Assembly (NCBI RefSeq): GCF_001443605.1
Contig: NZ_CP013118.1
Span: 4,737,001-4,801,000, forward strand
DNA: 64,000 nt
Direction of reading: 5' to 3'
Origin: Salinivirga cyanobacteriivorans
GTDB taxonomy: Bacteria > Bacteroidota > Bacteroidia > Bacteroidales > Salinivirgaceae
Positions 52,464 through 62,781 of this stretch are shown piece by piece (position 1 is the stretch's first letter; each line of letters starts with the position of its first letter). The notes beneath the pieces were generated by a model that made no database searches, was not told the DNA's origin, and saw only the letters and a list, made by a program, of their open reading frames with translations. Both the position numbers and the translations under genes were made by a program.

Positions 52464-54677
52464 ATGGATTTCAGTAAGGAAGAAGTAAGTAAAATCAATG
52501 AAAAATTTGAAGAGTTAAAGCAAAAGGCTGTTAAATCGCGCAAAAAAGAAAGTATTGACCTCATTAACCAGGCCTTTGATTTCGCTTATAAAGCACATTA
52601 CCCTGTACGCCGCAAATCAGGGGAGCCATATATATTCCATCCCATTGCTGTTGCTGAAATTGTGGCCAGTGAAATTATGCTTGGCACCACTTCCATAATT
52701 ACCGCCTTATTACACGATGTAGTTGAAGATACCGATTATACAAAAGCCGATATTAAGCAGTTTTTTGGTGAAAAAGTTGCCATAATGGTGGAAGGACTGA
52801 CAAAGATGTCAGGCGTTTTCGATCATCGTTCGTCGCTGCAGGCTGAAAATTTCAGAAAGATTCTTTTGAGTATGGCGGACGATGTGCGTGTAATATTAAT
52901 AAAACTGGCCGACCGCCTGCACAATATGCGCACCCTGGAGAGTATGCCCGATAATAAGCAGTTAAAAATTGCAGGTGAAACCCTTTTTCTATATGCTCCT
53001 TTGGCGCACCGGCTTGGGCTTTACCGCATGAAAACAGAACTGGAAGATATTAGTTTCAGGTATCGCCACCCGGAAGATTATGAGCGAATTAGTCAAAAGC
53101 TCAGAGACTCGGACGAAAAAAGAACCAATTTTATAAATAAATTTTCACTACCTATAGCAGCACGAATGACCGATGCAGGTTACGATTTCGATATTTCAGG
53201 AAGGCCAAAATCGGTTTACAGTATCTGGCAAAAAATGCAGAAAAAAGGCGTTACCTTTGAGCAAATCTATGACCTTTTTGCCATACGCCTGATATTCACA
53301 CCAAAAGAAGATAGCGGCGACGAAAAGGAGCAATGTTACAAGGTTTACTCCCTGATTACGGACATATACCGTCCCAGACCCGATCGGCTCCGCGACTGGG
53401 TCAATACCCCCAAAGCCAATGGTTATGAAGCACTGCACAGCACTGTAATGGGCCCTAATGGGCGTTGGGTCGAAGTTCAGATCAGAACACGCAGAATGAA
53501 TGAAATAGCCGAGCGTGGTTTTGCAGCACATTGGAAATACAAAGGACATCATGACCAGGAGAGTGAACTCGATCGGTGGCTAGAAAAAATACAGGAGACC
53601 CTTGAATCTCCCGATGCCGATGCACTTGAGTTTCTGGATGATGTGAAACTGAATCTCTATACCTCGGAGATCATGGTTTTTACGCCTAAAGGCGATTTGA
53701 AAAACCTGCCCCAGGGGGCTACAGCACTGGACTTCGCATATGAGATACACACAGAAGTGGGGAATCAGGCTTTGTATGCCGAAATAAATCATAAAAGCAT
53801 GCCATTGACCACAAAACTAAAAAGTGGCGATCAGGTGCGCATAATTACATCATCGAAAGCCCAGCCAAAAAACGAGTGGCTTAATATGGTGGCTACAGCC
53901 AAAGCCAAAAATGGCATACGAACCTATTTCAACAAAATAAGAAATAACAAAATCGAGGCAGGGAAGGAGATATATCTTGAATTGCTTCAAAAACAAAATA
54001 TTAAGATTAGTGAGCGGTTATTTATGCGCCTGCGCGATCGTCTGAATATCCGTAAAAAAGATGATTTGTTTTACGGATTAGGCAATGGCAGTATATCCCC
54101 ATCGGATATACGAAAGGTGCTCAGATTCAGAGGTGCACCCCGATGGATGCGTTTTTGGTCGCTGAAAAGCGATCCAAAAGCTGAAATGGAGGATAAAGTA
54201 ATTGAGTTTGACAAAAAGAAAACACTCAATATATCAGATGAAGATGTTCAGCGACATTTTCATATTGCAGATTGTTGTAATCCTATTCCAGGAGATACGG
54301 TAATCGGATACCAGGACGATGAAGGCATTGTTCATATCCATAAATCTACCTGTCCGCAGGCCGTAAAACTCTCATCAAGTTTTGGCGATCGCATCGTAAA
54401 GGTTAAATGGACATCTCATAAGGCCATGGCATTTTTGGCCAATATTCGGCTCGAGGGCATCGATCAACCAGGTATTGTTCACGATGTTACAGGTGTGATT
54501 TCTAAAGAATTAAGAGCCAATATCCGCACTATACACTTCGAAACACATCAAAACACATTTAATGGTTGGATTGAGCTCTATGTATATGACCGTAAGGACC
54601 TAAGGCGCTTAATTCAAAACCTTAAGAGCCTGAAAGGCATAAATCGTGTGTTCAGAGAACACGAATCTACCAGGTGA
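52464..54677 (+). CDS. rel: Bifunctional (p)ppGpp synthetase/hydrolase (Rel/SpoT)
   Basis: A 737-residue stringent-response enzyme. The N-terminal HD hydrolase domain (about 25-180) has the intact HDxxED motif in ALLHDVVEDTDY, so ppGpp hydrolysis is expected. The synthetase domain (about 230-350) contains YDLFAIRLIF and NTPKANGYEALHSTVMGPNGRWVEVQIRT. A TGS domain (about 400-465, VFTPKGDLKNLPQGATALDFAY), a zinc-finger-like region with CCNPIPGD, and a C-terminal ACT domain (about 655-735) follow. Having both activities makes it the single long RSH enzyme type. It is divergent from the glycosyltransferase gene. Confidence 0.96.
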   Translation: MDFSKEEVSKINEKFEELKQKAVKSRKKESIDLINQAFDFAYKAHYPVRRKSGEPYIFHPIAVAEIVASEIMLGTTSIITALLHDVVEDTDYTKADIKQFFGEKVAIMVEGLTKMSGVFDHRSSLQAENFRKILLSMADDVRVILIKLADRLHNMRTLESMPDNKQLKIAGETLFLYAPLAHRLGLYRMKTELEDISFRYRHPEDYERISQKLRDSDEKRTNFINKFSLPIAARMTDAGYDFDISGRPKSVYSIWQKMQKKGVTFEQIYDLFAIRLIFTPKEDSGDEKEQCYKVYSLITDIYRPRPDRLRDWVNTPKANGYEALHSTVMGPNGRWVEVQIRTRRMNEIAERGFAAHWKYKGHHDQESELDRWLEKIQETLESPDADALEFLDDVKLNLYTSEIMVFTPKGDLKNLPQGATALDFAYEIHTEVGNQALYAEINHKSMPLTTKLKSGDQVRIITSSKAQPKNEWLNMVATAKAKNGIRTYFNKIRNNKIEAGKEIYLELLQKQNIKISERLFMRLRDRLNIRKKDDLFYGLGNGSISPSDIRKVLRFRGAPRWMRFWSLKSDPKAEMEDKVIEFDKKKTLNISDEDVQRHFHIADCCNPIPGDTVIGYQDDEGIVHIHKSTCPQAVKLSSSFGDRIVKVKWTSHKAMAFLANIRLEGIDQPGIVHDVTGVISKELRANIRTIHFETHQNTFNGWIELYVYDRKDLRRLIQNLKSLKGINRVFREHESTR

Positions 54678-54679
54678 GT

Positions 54680-54711
54680 ATTGATTTAATCTAAATAAAA
54701 TTATATATTTG
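54680..54711 (+). promoter_or_regulatory. Bacteroidota-type promoter of the Fur-family gene
   Basis: ATTG (54680-54683) and TATATTTG (54704-54711) with a 20-nt spacer match TTTG / TAnnTTTG well. The ATG lies 27 nt past the -7 element. Confidence 0.55.
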
Positions 54712-54737
54712 AACTGTTCTTTTTAATTAGACCAGTT

Positions 54738-55187
54738 ATGAATACTAAAGATACCAAGGAAGCCGTAAAAGAGCGTTTTACGACTTTTCTCGAAGATACA
54801 GGACATCGCAAAACACCAGAGCGTTTTGCAATACTTGAAGAAATTTACTCTCATGAAGGGCATTTTGATGTGGAATCCCTCTATATTTTTATGAAAAACA
54901 ATAATTACAGGGTTTCCAGGGCGACGCTTTATAACACCATTGAACTACTCTTAGAGTGTAATCTCGTCATTAAACATCAGTTTGGTAAAAACATTGCCCA
55001 ATTTGAGAAAGCATATAATTCTGTTGAACACGATCACCTTATTTGTACACGGTGTGGCAAAGTGATCGAATTTTCTGATCCCCGGATAAGCGAGATTCAG
55101 GAAAGCGTAGCAGAAGAGAATGACTTTGACATTAGCTATCACGGATTTTATCTCTACGGATTATGTAGCGATTGCAGAAACAAATAA
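54738..55187 (+). CDS. Fur-family transcriptional regulator (possibly PerR-like)
   Basis: A 149-residue repressor: winged helix with [28 protein letters not shown] and [16 protein letters not shown] (recognition helix), then a metal-binding dimer domain with [17 protein letters not shown] and a closing YGLCSDC. The two CxxC pairs form the structural zinc site. Fur members sense iron, zinc, manganese or peroxide. The peroxiredoxin gene 52 bp downstream suggests a peroxide-sensing (PerR) role, but this is inference from context. It has its own promoter, which may be autoregulated; no clear palindromic operator could be identified by eye. Confidence 0.9.
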   Translation: MNTKDTKEAVKERFTTFLEDTGHRKTPERFAILEEIYSHEGHFDVESLYIFMKNNNYRVSRATLYNTIELLLECNLVIKHQFGKNIAQFEKAYNSVEHDHLICTRCGKVIEFSDPRISEIQESVAEENDFDISYHGFYLYGLCSDCRNK

Positions 55188-55239
55188 GGAGTGCGCTTGT
55201 TAAGCCACATGTAAGTTTAACCTAAAAAAAGAGAAAAAG

Positions 55240-55869
55240 ATGTCAATATTGGTTGGAAAAAAAGCTCCAGTATTTACTGCAAAAGCAGTGCTTAATGGAA
55301 ACAAAATTGTTGAAGATTTTTCACTGGAACAGTACATTGGAAAAAAGCATGTTGTATTTTTCTTCTATCCGGCAGATTTTACATTTGTCTGCCCGACAGA
55401 AATTATTGCCTTTCAGAATAAAATAGAAGAATTTGAAAAGAGAGATGTGGCTGTTATTGGCTGTAGCGTCGATAGTGAATTCTCTCACTGGAAATGGCTG
55501 CAAACCGACCAAAGAGATGGTGGTATAAAAGGTGTGAAATATCCATTGGTAGCCGATGCTTCGAATTCAATTGCTGAGAATTTTGGTGTATTGGCCGGAG
55601 CTTATGATTACAATGAAAACGGTGAAATTGTTTTCCACGGACAGCCTGCAGCATACCGTGGATTATTTCTTATCGACAGGGAAGGCATTGTAAAGCATCA
55701 GGTCGTAAATGATATGCCACTGGGTAGAAGCGTGGATGAAACCCTTCGCATGGTAGACGCACTGAAATTCCATGAAGAAAATGGTGAGGTTTGTCCTGCA
55801 GACTGGCACGATGGCGAAAAGGCTATTTCTGAAACACAGGAGAGTATTGCCTCATATTTGGCCAATTAA
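55240..55869 (+). CDS. 2-Cys peroxiredoxin (AhpC/Prx1 type)
   Basis: A 209-residue thiol peroxidase. The peroxidatic cysteine is in FYPADFTFVCPTEI near residue 49 and the resolving cysteine in GEVCPADWHDG near residue 185, the typical 2-Cys arrangement; GLFLIDREGIVKHQVVNDMPLGRSVDETLRMVDAL is the family's core end. It reduces hydrogen peroxide and organic hydroperoxides. No AhpF reductase lies nearby. Position behind the Fur-family gene suggests oxidative-stress control. A terminator follows. Confidence 0.95.
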   Translation: MSILVGKKAPVFTAKAVLNGNKIVEDFSLEQYIGKKHVVFFFYPADFTFVCPTEIIAFQNKIEEFEKRDVAVIGCSVDSEFSHWKWLQTDQRDGGIKGVKYPLVADASNSIAENFGVLAGAYDYNENGEIVFHGQPAAYRGLFLIDREGIVKHQVVNDMPLGRSVDETLRMVDALKFHEENGEVCPADWHDGEKAISETQESIASYLAN

Positions 55870-55889
55870 TTAATACTATTTCAAAATGG

Positions 55890-55918
55890 AAAAAGGAGCC
55901 ATTTGAGCTCCTTTTTTT
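55890..55918 (+). terminator. Terminator between converging genes (probably bidirectional)
   Basis: AAAGGAGC (55892-55899) pairs with GCTCCTTT (55907-55914), loop 7 nt, T-run after and A-run before, so it can serve the peroxiredoxin gene and possibly the opposing propeller gene, whose stop codon (55917-55919) lies at its edge. Confidence 0.8.
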
Positions 55919-57050
55919 ATAGCTTTGGCTTCAGATGTTCTTTCTTTTTATCGCTATCGGCGCTGAGTGGAATATCATGTGTATTTAACCGCAAATAATA
56001 GACTTTTTTATTATTTGATGCTACTACAATTGTATTATCGGGGAGCAGAGCAGGAGTAGAGAATATTTTTCCTCCGGTATCGAATTTATTAAGTATATCG
56101 CCGCTGCTTGTAATAACATAAAGATTATGATCGTAGCTACCTATACAAAAGGTAGTATCATTCAGGGCACGTGGTGAAGAAACGACCCAGCCGTTGGTTT
56201 TAATTCGTTTTTTTATTTCACCATTGGGGGTTACCAGGTAAATAGACTTGTCAAGTGATCCAAAAACAATAGTACCATCAGCCAGTTGCAATGGAGTGGA
56301 GTGAATAGCGCCATTTACTTTTACTTTCTTGATTTGCTGCGAGTGATCGTCGAAAATATACAAATGCTTATCATAGCTGCCTACAGCAATATGTCCATCT
56401 TGCAGCACGGTGGGCTTACTATGTACAATCCAATGTTCAGTGGGTACTTCATACTCAATATTGCCAAGTTTATCGAGCATATAGATGATATTGTCGTGTG
56501 TACCCACTACAAGTCTTTCATCGTCGAGGATGGTAATACCTCCATGCACCATTTTACGTGTGGTAAAATGATATCCGGATCCATCTGGTTTAATAAAGTG
56601 AATTTTTTTTCTGTTGGTACCGAAAACAATGGTGCCATCTTTAAACTGCTCTATTTTACTAAAAATACGGCCACCCGGCATAAATTTCTTCAGGATATCG
56701 CCGCGGGTATTAAAGTAATACACATTGCGATCATAACACCCAACTGCTACTGTGCCATCGTGTAACTGACTTGGTGCAGCATGCACCCAACCACCGGTTT
56801 TAACACTTTTTATTTCATTGCCTGTGGCATCGAGAAAATAAACCTGTTTTCTGTGGCATCCCAAAACTACAGTTGTATCATCGGTTACCAGTGGGTCTCC
56901 ATATATTTTACCTTTGGTTTCAAACACCGAAATTACGTCAAAGTCGGAATTATTTTGAGCCACCCCCGGCATATGCCCCGAAAGACAAAAAATGAAAAAG
57001 GACAAAACAAAAAGCAGATTACTTTTTGCGGTTAATTTGCTTAATTTCAT
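55917..57050 (-). CDS. Exported PQQ-like beta-propeller protein, function unknown
   Basis: A 377-residue protein with a signal peptide (about 1-31, ending GVAQ) and eight to nine repeats of roughly 40 residues of the form DGTIVFGSLDKSIYLVTPNGEIKKRIKTNG, the PQQ/quinoprotein-like propeller pattern. Aromatic or charged surface positions vary between repeats; no catalytic or PQQ-binding residues are evident, so it is more likely a binding or scaffold protein than a dehydrogenase. It ends with a Lys-rich tail. The ATG at 57050 overlaps the end of dapA by 32 nt; no shorter start keeps the signal peptide, so the overlap is likely real. Confidence 0.85.
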   Translation of the reverse strand: MKLSKLTAKSNLLFVLSFFIFCLSGHMPGVAQNNSDFDVISVFETKGKIYGDPLVTDDTTVVLGCHRKQVYFLDATGNEIKSVKTGGWVHAAPSQLHDGTVAVGCYDRNVYYFNTRGDILKKFMPGGRIFSKIEQFKDGTIVFGTNRKKIHFIKPDGSGYHFTTRKMVHGGITILDDERLVVGTHDNIIYMLDKLGNIEYEVPTEHWIVHSKPTVLQDGHIAVGSYDKHLYIFDDHSQQIKKVKVNGAIHSTPLQLADGTIVFGSLDKSIYLVTPNGEIKKRIKTNGWVVSSPRALNDTTFCIGSYDHNLYVITSSGDILNKFDTGGKIFSTPALLPDNTIVVASNNKKVYYLRLNTHDIPLSADSDKKKEHLKPKL

Positions 57051-57912
57051 TGTCTAATTTCCCGTAAAGTGAACGACTAATAGTTGTTAAAGGCGACCTC
57101 ACAGCAGATTGTGTAATATCTTTAATTTGCAACGCAGCCTTGATTCCTGAAGGATTACCATCTTCAAAAATCATTTCAGAGAACTGCAACAGTTCATAAT
57201 GAAGTTTTCTTGATTCTGCTATATTTCCATCGAGCCCCGCACGTACCATCTTACAATAGGTTTCAGGATAAGCATTAGCTGTAACCGAAATTACGCCATT
57301 GGCCCCTGCTGCAACTAAAGGCATTGTTAAAACGTCTTCACCAGAAAGTACAAGAAAATCATTCGGTTTCTTTTTTATTATCTCCATTGCCTGTACCATA
57401 TCACCGGCAGCCTCTTTTAATCCAATGATATTGTCATTGTTGTGTGCCAGGTACAATACGGTATCAGCTACCATATTTTTACCTGTACGACCTGGAACAT
57501 TATACAAAATAATTGGCACTGGCGAAACTGAGGCAATGTTGGTAAAATGTTGAATTATACCTTTTTGGCTAGGCTTGTTGTAATATGGAACTACAGATAG
57601 GATAGCATCTATTTGTGTAAAATCTGTTTTCTGGATTTGCTTCACTACTTCTGATGTGCTGTTTCCACCAATTCCCATCACCAAAGGTAGTTTACGTTGA
57701 TTTTTTTCGGTTATAAAACTTACTACAGCTTCACGTTCATCTGTTGTTAATGCAGGATATTCGCTGGTGGTGCCAAGGGCAACCAAATAGTCGACGCCAT
57801 CATTGATAACGTGATCAAGTAACTTTTCAAAAGCTTTAAAATCTACACTTCCGTCTTTACGGAATGGAGTTACAAGCGCTACTCCGGTGCCTTCAAATTT
57901 CTTACTCTGCAT
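57019..57912 (-). CDS. dapA: 4-hydroxy-tetrahydrodipicolinate synthase
   Basis: A 297-residue TIM-barrel enzyme condensing pyruvate with aspartate semialdehyde on the way to lysine and diaminopimelate. Motifs: GTGVALVTPF (8-17), LGTTSEYPALTTDER (the TTxE loop), ILYNVPGRTGKNM with the catalytic Tyr, IIGLKEAAGD with the Schiff-base Lys near residue 164, and NGVISVTAN. All catalytic residues are intact and the length is normal. It is followed by the overlapping propeller gene and preceded, 13 bp away, by the DUF6913-like gene, so secA-(DUF6913)-dapA-propeller may be one transcript. Confidence 0.95.
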   Translation of the reverse strand: MQSKKFEGTGVALVTPFRKDGSVDFKAFEKLLDHVINDGVDYLVALGTTSEYPALTTDEREAVVSFITEKNQRKLPLVMGIGGNSTSEVVKQIQKTDFTQIDAILSVVPYYNKPSQKGIIQHFTNIASVSPVPIILYNVPGRTGKNMVADTVLYLAHNNDNIIGLKEAAGDMVQAMEIIKKKPNDFLVLSGEDVLTMPLVAAGANGVISVTANAYPETYCKMVRAGLDGNIAESRKLHYELLQFSEMIFEDGNPSGIKAALQIKDITQSAVRSPLTTISRSLYGKLDNEIKQINRKK

Positions 57913-57925
57913 AATTGGTTCTGTT

Positions 57926-58462
57926 TTATGGTGATTTTTGATTGATTACGGACAGGTAATGTATTAACTGCTGATGGTATTGATTTTGGTCTTTCTGATG
58001 TGTTTCGATTATAAAATCATACACGCTTTTTAATTCATCGTTGGGCCCGGCTACAAGTGTGGTTTTCGATACTGTGCAAATCCACGACAAAGGAAATGCA
58101 TTGCTGAAGTCGGCTTTTACTAACAAATCAAAAGGCTGATTAATAAAAGATTTGACCTCATCGGAAACAGGCTTACCATACCAATTGAGATCCTTGCGGT
58201 AAAACAGGTCAAGACTCTTTTTTTGAACAAACTCTGAGGTTGGTTTTTTTATATTTACAAATGCAAGAACATGCACTTTTGCACCCTGATCGTGTAAGAA
58301 TTGCGCTAATTTCTGCATATTCGATGCCGTATGATCACTATCGCGTTCGAATAAAATTCCTACATTTTTGATATCTTCCAAGTTCTTAAGCTCCCGTTTA
58401 CGTTTATTGCGTTTACGGCCCTTTTTTAAAGATCTTTGCTGATATATTTGCTTTAACGACAT
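57926..58462 (-). CDS. DUF6913-like protein, function unknown
   Basis: A 178-residue protein with a very basic N-terminal helix (KKGRKRNKRKRELKNL), then a compact alpha/beta domain (VGILFERDSDHTASNMQKLAQFLHDQGAKVHVLAFVN). I recognise the overall pattern as a Bacteroidota-specific family (DUF6913) of unknown role; no catalytic motif is visible. The basic start resembles RNA- or membrane-binding peptides. It lies between secA (12 bp) and dapA (13 bp) in one strand orientation. Confidence 0.8.
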   Translation of the reverse strand: MSLKQIYQQRSLKKGRKRNKRKRELKNLEDIKNVGILFERDSDHTASNMQKLAQFLHDQGAKVHVLAFVNIKKPTSEFVQKKSLDLFYRKDLNWYGKPVSDEVKSFINQPFDLLVKADFSNAFPLSWICTVSKTTLVAGPNDELKSVYDFIIETHQKDQNQYHQQLIHYLSVINQKSP

Positions 58463-58474
58463 GCACAGAACTTT

Positions 58475-61400
58475 TTATTCACTTCGACCGTGACAATGTT
58501 TATACTTTTTACCGCTACCGCAAGGGCATGGGTCATTTCTTCCCACTTTTTTCTCTACTCTTACTGGTTGCGGTTTTTGTTTTTCTTTGGTGTTGGCAAC
58601 CAGATCGTTTCTTCTTGAAGTTTCATACTGGCTGTAATCAGTACCTTGCTGTTTAGCCTGTTGCACCTCGTCATCTTCTTTCAAAGGAATAAAGGCCTTG
58701 AGTAGCACTGATGTCACATCTTTGTTGACTTTATCCAACATATTTTTAAATAATTCGAATGATTCGAATTTATATATCAACAACGGATCTTTTTGCTCGT
58801 ATGATGCGTTTTGTACCGATGTCTTCAGGTCATCCATCTCACGCAAGTGCTCTTTCCATGCCTCGTCAATTACTGCAAGTGTAATGAATTTCTCCAGAGA
58901 GCGCATTACTTCTTCGCCTTTTGAGTTATAGGCATCTTCAAGGTTCACTACCACCTGGTAAACTTTTACACCATCTGAAATAGGGATGACAATATTCTCA
59001 TACTGCTGCTTCTGATTTTCATATACCGATTTAATTACTGGTGTTACTTGCTGGGCAATAATTTCTTCTTTACGTTCAAAAGCATTACGTACCTCTTCGA
59101 AAAGTTTATCGGTTAAATCTTCTGGGGCACCTTTCATAAATTCATCTTCGGTAAACGAAGGCTCAATTGAAAGGTGACGAATAAGTTCAAGTTTAAAAGT
59201 TTCGAAATCGCTTATGCCGTAATTATCTGCAATCAATGATTCACAAACATCAAACATCATGTTGGCAATATCGACTTCGAGGCGTTCTCCGTACAGGGCG
59301 TGCTTACGCTTCCCATAAATTACTTCACGCTGTGAGTTCATCACATCATCGTATTCCAGCAGGCGTTTACGGATACCAAAGTTATTCTCTTCAACCTTTT
59401 TCTGAGCGCGTTCTATGGATTTGGTAATCATGGAGTGCTGAATTACTTCGCCTTCCTCAATTCCCATGCGGTCCATCATTTTCGCAATACGCTCTGATCC
59501 GAATAATCGCATCAGGTCATCCTCGAGTGAAACAAAAAACTGAGATGACCCCGGATCACCCTGACGACCGGCACGTCCACGTAACTGCCTGTCTACGCGC
59601 CTTGATTCGTGGCGCTCAGTGGCAACGATGGCCAAACCTCCGGCTTCTATTACTTCTGGTGTGAGTTTAATATCGGTACCACGACCGGCCATATTGGTGG
59701 CAATAGTCACAGCTTTAGGCTGTCCGGCTTCAGCTACAATTTCTGCTTCTCGCTGGTGTAACTTTGCATTAAGCACATTATGCTTGATGCCCCGCATTTT
59801 AAGCATACGGCTTAATATTTCAGATACTTCTACGGAGGTTGTACCCACAAGACATGGCCGGTTCTCCTTTTGCAAATTCACAATCTCTTCAATGACCATA
59901 TTGTATTTTTCGCGTTTGGTACGGTATACCAAATCCTGACGATCGTCCCGTATAATTGGCTTGTTGGTGGGGATAACCACCACATCAAGTTTATAAATAT
60001 TCCAAAACTCTCCGGCTTCGGTTTCGGCTGTACCGGTCATACCCGAAAGCTTGTTATACATCCGGAAATAGTTCTGCAATGTAATGGTGGCAAATGTTTG
60101 GGTTGCAGCCTCTACTTTCACGTTTTCTTTGGCTTCAATGGCCTGGTGCAAACCGTCAGAGTAGCGGCGGCCCTCCATTATACGACCTGTTTGTTCATCT
60201 ACAATTTTCACCTTATTGTCCATAACCACGTATTCCACGTCTTTTTCAAACATGGCGTATGCTTTAAGCAATTGGTTTATGGTATGTACCCGTTCAGATT
60301 TTACAGCATAGTCCTGAAGCAACTTATCTTTAGCTTTTAAAAGTTCCTGCTCTTTCAGATCCTGTTTTTCAAGGTCGGCAATTTCTGAACCAATATCGGG
60401 TAAAACGAAAAACGACTGATCTTCGACATCACTTGATAGCAGATCAATACCTTTATCAGTTAGCTCTATGCTATTGAGTTTCTCATCAATTACAAAATAG
60501 AGCTCATCTGTAACCTTATGCATATGTTTGGCATTCTCTTGCATATATTGGTTTTCAACCTTTTGCATAAGGGTTTTCATACCTTCTTCGCTAAGGAATT
60601 TAATGATGGCTTTATTCTTGGGCAGCCCTTTAAATGCGCGCAGCAATAATAAACCACCTTTTTCCCGGTCGCCTTCTGCAATGAGCTTTTTGGCTTCAGC
60701 GAAAATATCAGTTACCAACCTTTTTTGTGCATTAAAAAGTTTTTGCACATTGGCTTTGTATTCGTTGAACATCTGGTCGTTGCTTTTAGGCACCGGACCA
60801 GAAATAATGAGCGGGGTACGGGCATCATCAATCAGTACCGAGTCGACCTCATCGACGATGGCAAAATTGTGTTTTCTTTGTACAAGATCGGCGGGCCTGT
60901 GGGCCATGTTATCTCTCAAATAATCGAAACCAAATTCATTATTGGTACCAAAGGCTATATCACATTCATAAGCTTCTCTTCTTTGCGGACTATTGGGCTC
61001 GTGCTTATCGATGCAATCTACCGAAAGACCGTGAAATTCATAAATTGGCCCCATCCATTCGGCATCACGTTTTGCGAGGTAATCGTTAACAGTTACAAGG
61101 TGTACTCCTCGACCCGTTAGGGCGTTAAGGAAAACGGGCAGGGTAGCAACAAGGGTTTTACCTTCACCTGTTGCCATCTCGGCTATTTTCCCCTCATGCA
61201 ATACTATTCCGCCAATGAGCTGCACATCGTAATGTACCATATCCCATGTAATGGTACTGCCGCCTGCAGTCCATGAATTATAAAAAACGGCTTTATCGCC
61301 TTCAATATCTACAAGGTCTCTGTCAGCTGCGAGGTTACGATCAAAATCATTGGCTGTAACCACTATTTCCTCATTGTCTTTAAAACGCTGAGCTGTACTT

Positions 61401-61750
61401 TTTACAATGGCAAAAGCTTTGGGCAATGCTTTTTTTAGACTGTCCTCAAGCTTTTCGTCGATTTTTGTCTCGAGTTTATCTATTTCGTCGTAATACTCCT
61501 CTTTTTCGGTATGGTTACGTGTATTTTCGGCCTTTTCCTTCAGGGAATCGATCTCTTGCTGCTCTTCTTTTATCGACTCCCGGATTTCACGTTTAAGTTC
61601 CTGAGAAGCGGCCCTTAGTTCATCATGACCAAGTTCTTTTATTTTTTCGTATTCGGCCTTAATCTGCTCAACTATGGGCATTATTGCCTTTAAATCTCTA
61701 TCTGCTTTTGTGCCAAACATTTTGGCTATAAAACCATCTACAAAACCCAT
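58475..61750 (-). CDS. secA: Preprotein translocase ATPase SecA
   Basis: A 1091-residue motor protein that drives secretory proteins through SecYEG. Nucleotide-binding domain 1 has [10 protein letters not shown] (Walker A) and [19 protein letters not shown]; the preprotein cross-linking domain, NBD2 ([23 protein letters not shown]) and helical wing/scaffold follow; the C-terminal zinc motif [14 protein letters not shown] is intact. It is about 190 residues longer than the E. coli protein owing to insertions typical for Bacteroidota, including a charged coiled region near residues 50-95. It probably heads the transcript of the DUF6913-like, dapA and propeller genes. Confidence 0.97.
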   Translation of the reverse strand: MGFVDGFIAKMFGTKADRDLKAIMPIVEQIKAEYEKIKELGHDELRAASQELKREIRESIKEEQQEIDSLKEKAENTRNHTEKEEYYDEIDKLETKIDEKLEDSLKKALPKAFAIVKSTAQRFKDNEEIVVTANDFDRNLAADRDLVDIEGDKAVFYNSWTAGGSTITWDMVHYDVQLIGGIVLHEGKIAEMATGEGKTLVATLPVFLNALTGRGVHLVTVNDYLAKRDAEWMGPIYEFHGLSVDCIDKHEPNSPQRREAYECDIAFGTNNEFGFDYLRDNMAHRPADLVQRKHNFAIVDEVDSVLIDDARTPLIISGPVPKSNDQMFNEYKANVQKLFNAQKRLVTDIFAEAKKLIAEGDREKGGLLLLRAFKGLPKNKAIIKFLSEEGMKTLMQKVENQYMQENAKHMHKVTDELYFVIDEKLNSIELTDKGIDLLSSDVEDQSFFVLPDIGSEIADLEKQDLKEQELLKAKDKLLQDYAVKSERVHTINQLLKAYAMFEKDVEYVVMDNKVKIVDEQTGRIMEGRRYSDGLHQAIEAKENVKVEAATQTFATITLQNYFRMYNKLSGMTGTAETEAGEFWNIYKLDVVVIPTNKPIIRDDRQDLVYRTKREKYNMVIEEIVNLQKENRPCLVGTTSVEVSEILSRMLKMRGIKHNVLNAKLHQREAEIVAEAGQPKAVTIATNMAGRGTDIKLTPEVIEAGGLAIVATERHESRRVDRQLRGRAGRQGDPGSSQFFVSLEDDLMRLFGSERIAKMMDRMGIEEGEVIQHSMITKSIERAQKKVEENNFGIRKRLLEYDDVMNSQREVIYGKRKHALYGERLEVDIANMMFDVCESLIADNYGISDFETFKLELIRHLSIEPSFTEDEFMKGAPEDLTDKLFEEVRNAFERKEEIIAQQVTPVIKSVYENQKQQYENIVIPISDGVKVYQVVVNLEDAYNSKGEEVMRSLEKFITLAVIDEAWKEHLREMDDLKTSVQNASYEQKDPLLIYKFESFELFKNMLDKVNKDVTSVLLKAFIPLKEDDEVQQAKQQGTDYSQYETSRRNDLVANTKEKQKPQPVRVEKKVGRNDPCPCGSGKKYKHCHGRSE

Positions 61751-61787
61751 TATGTGTATTTTTTATATTTTGCTGTTATAGAACTCA

Positions 61788-61795
61788 CAAATTTA
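61788..61795 (-). promoter_or_regulatory. Possible -7 element of secA
   Basis: TAAATTTG on the minus strand, 38 nt before the secA ATG, matches TAnnTTTG; no well-spaced TTTG upstream. Confidence 0.4.
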
Positions 61796-61988
61796 ATTGA
61801 AAATTTCAGCTATGCCTAATTGTTGGTTAAATAAAGTGTTAATAAATATTTATTGTTTTGTATCGCACTTTGCCGTGTACTACAAAATGATTTTGTTGCA
61901 CAGACTATAACAAGAGCAGTTTAAAAATAATAATATAGAGGACTTTAGAAGTCCAGTTAAAATATGCTTAGGGCAGGGCTGAGGTATT

Positions 61989-62780
61989 TTAGGTTGAAAA
62001 CAGGCGGGTTTCAAATAAAGACATAATATTTCGTAGTTCTTTTTGTTTTACATCATACCTGTAATCATTTATTTTGGCTATTGGCAATACCCCTGGCGAA
62101 GTTCCGGTAATGAATGCTGCATTAAAATCAGTTAATTCATCAATATGCACATTGCGATATTCTACAGGGTATTTGTATGTTTTTAAAATTTCTAATACAA
62201 CTTTGCGTGTTATTCCGGGTAGCACCTGTTCATCTGGTGCAGTATAAAAAGTATTGTTGATTATAAAAAAAACATTGCTTTTACTGCCCTCAGTAATGCA
62301 GCCGTTTTTATTGACATATATTGCTTCATAAATACTGTTTTGCTTTATAAATGCACCTACAGCAGCTCTTAAATCTGTGAACTTGATTTTGGCATTCGGA
62401 TTTTCACGCATGGCTTTGTAGAGCATAGTATTTACCCCATTTTCATACGCTTCCGGCAAGGGCCAGTAATGCGGAATAAATCTAACACTCCAGTCATCAG
62501 CAGTATTGACAACAAGCTCAATGTTGCCATTATCAATTTTATTGGCCGCTATTAATTGGCTTATGCCTTGTTGAATGGCGGTAAACGAAGGGGCTTCTGC
62601 AGCGGTAAGATGCGCAGACCCTTGAAGCCTGTCCAGGTGTGCTTCAATAAAAACAGGCTTCTCGTTTAATACGCGCAAAACTTCATAAATGGAGCATCCG
62701 TTTTTGATAAATTCCGTTTTAAATTTTTCTGCAGGTTTAATTAACCCGTTTATAACACAATATTTTCCCCTGATAACCAT
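61989..62780 (-). CDS. PLP-dependent aminotransferase class IV family protein
   Basis: A 263-residue fold-type IV PLP enzyme of the family that includes branched-chain and D-amino-acid aminotransferases and aminodeoxychorismate lyase (PabC). Visible: SIYEVLRV near residue 30 and EAHLDRLQGSA near 46, candidate PLP lysine Lys131 in NPNAKIKFTDLR, the phosphate-binding CITEGSKSNVFF with Glu164, and LPGITRKVVLE. Which reaction it carries out cannot be decided from sequence; no folate or branched-chain gene is next to it. One base separates its ATG from the stop of the acyltransferase upstream on the same strand. Confidence 0.85.
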   Translation of the reverse strand: MVIRGKYCVINGLIKPAEKFKTEFIKNGCSIYEVLRVLNEKPVFIEAHLDRLQGSAHLTAAEAPSFTAIQQGISQLIAANKIDNGNIELVVNTADDWSVRFIPHYWPLPEAYENGVNTMLYKAMRENPNAKIKFTDLRAAVGAFIKQNSIYEAIYVNKNGCITEGSKSNVFFIINNTFYTAPDEQVLPGITRKVVLEILKTYKYPVEYRNVHIDELTDFNAAFITGTSPGVLPIAKINDYRYDVKQKELRNIMSLFETRLFST

Positions 62781-62781
62781 A

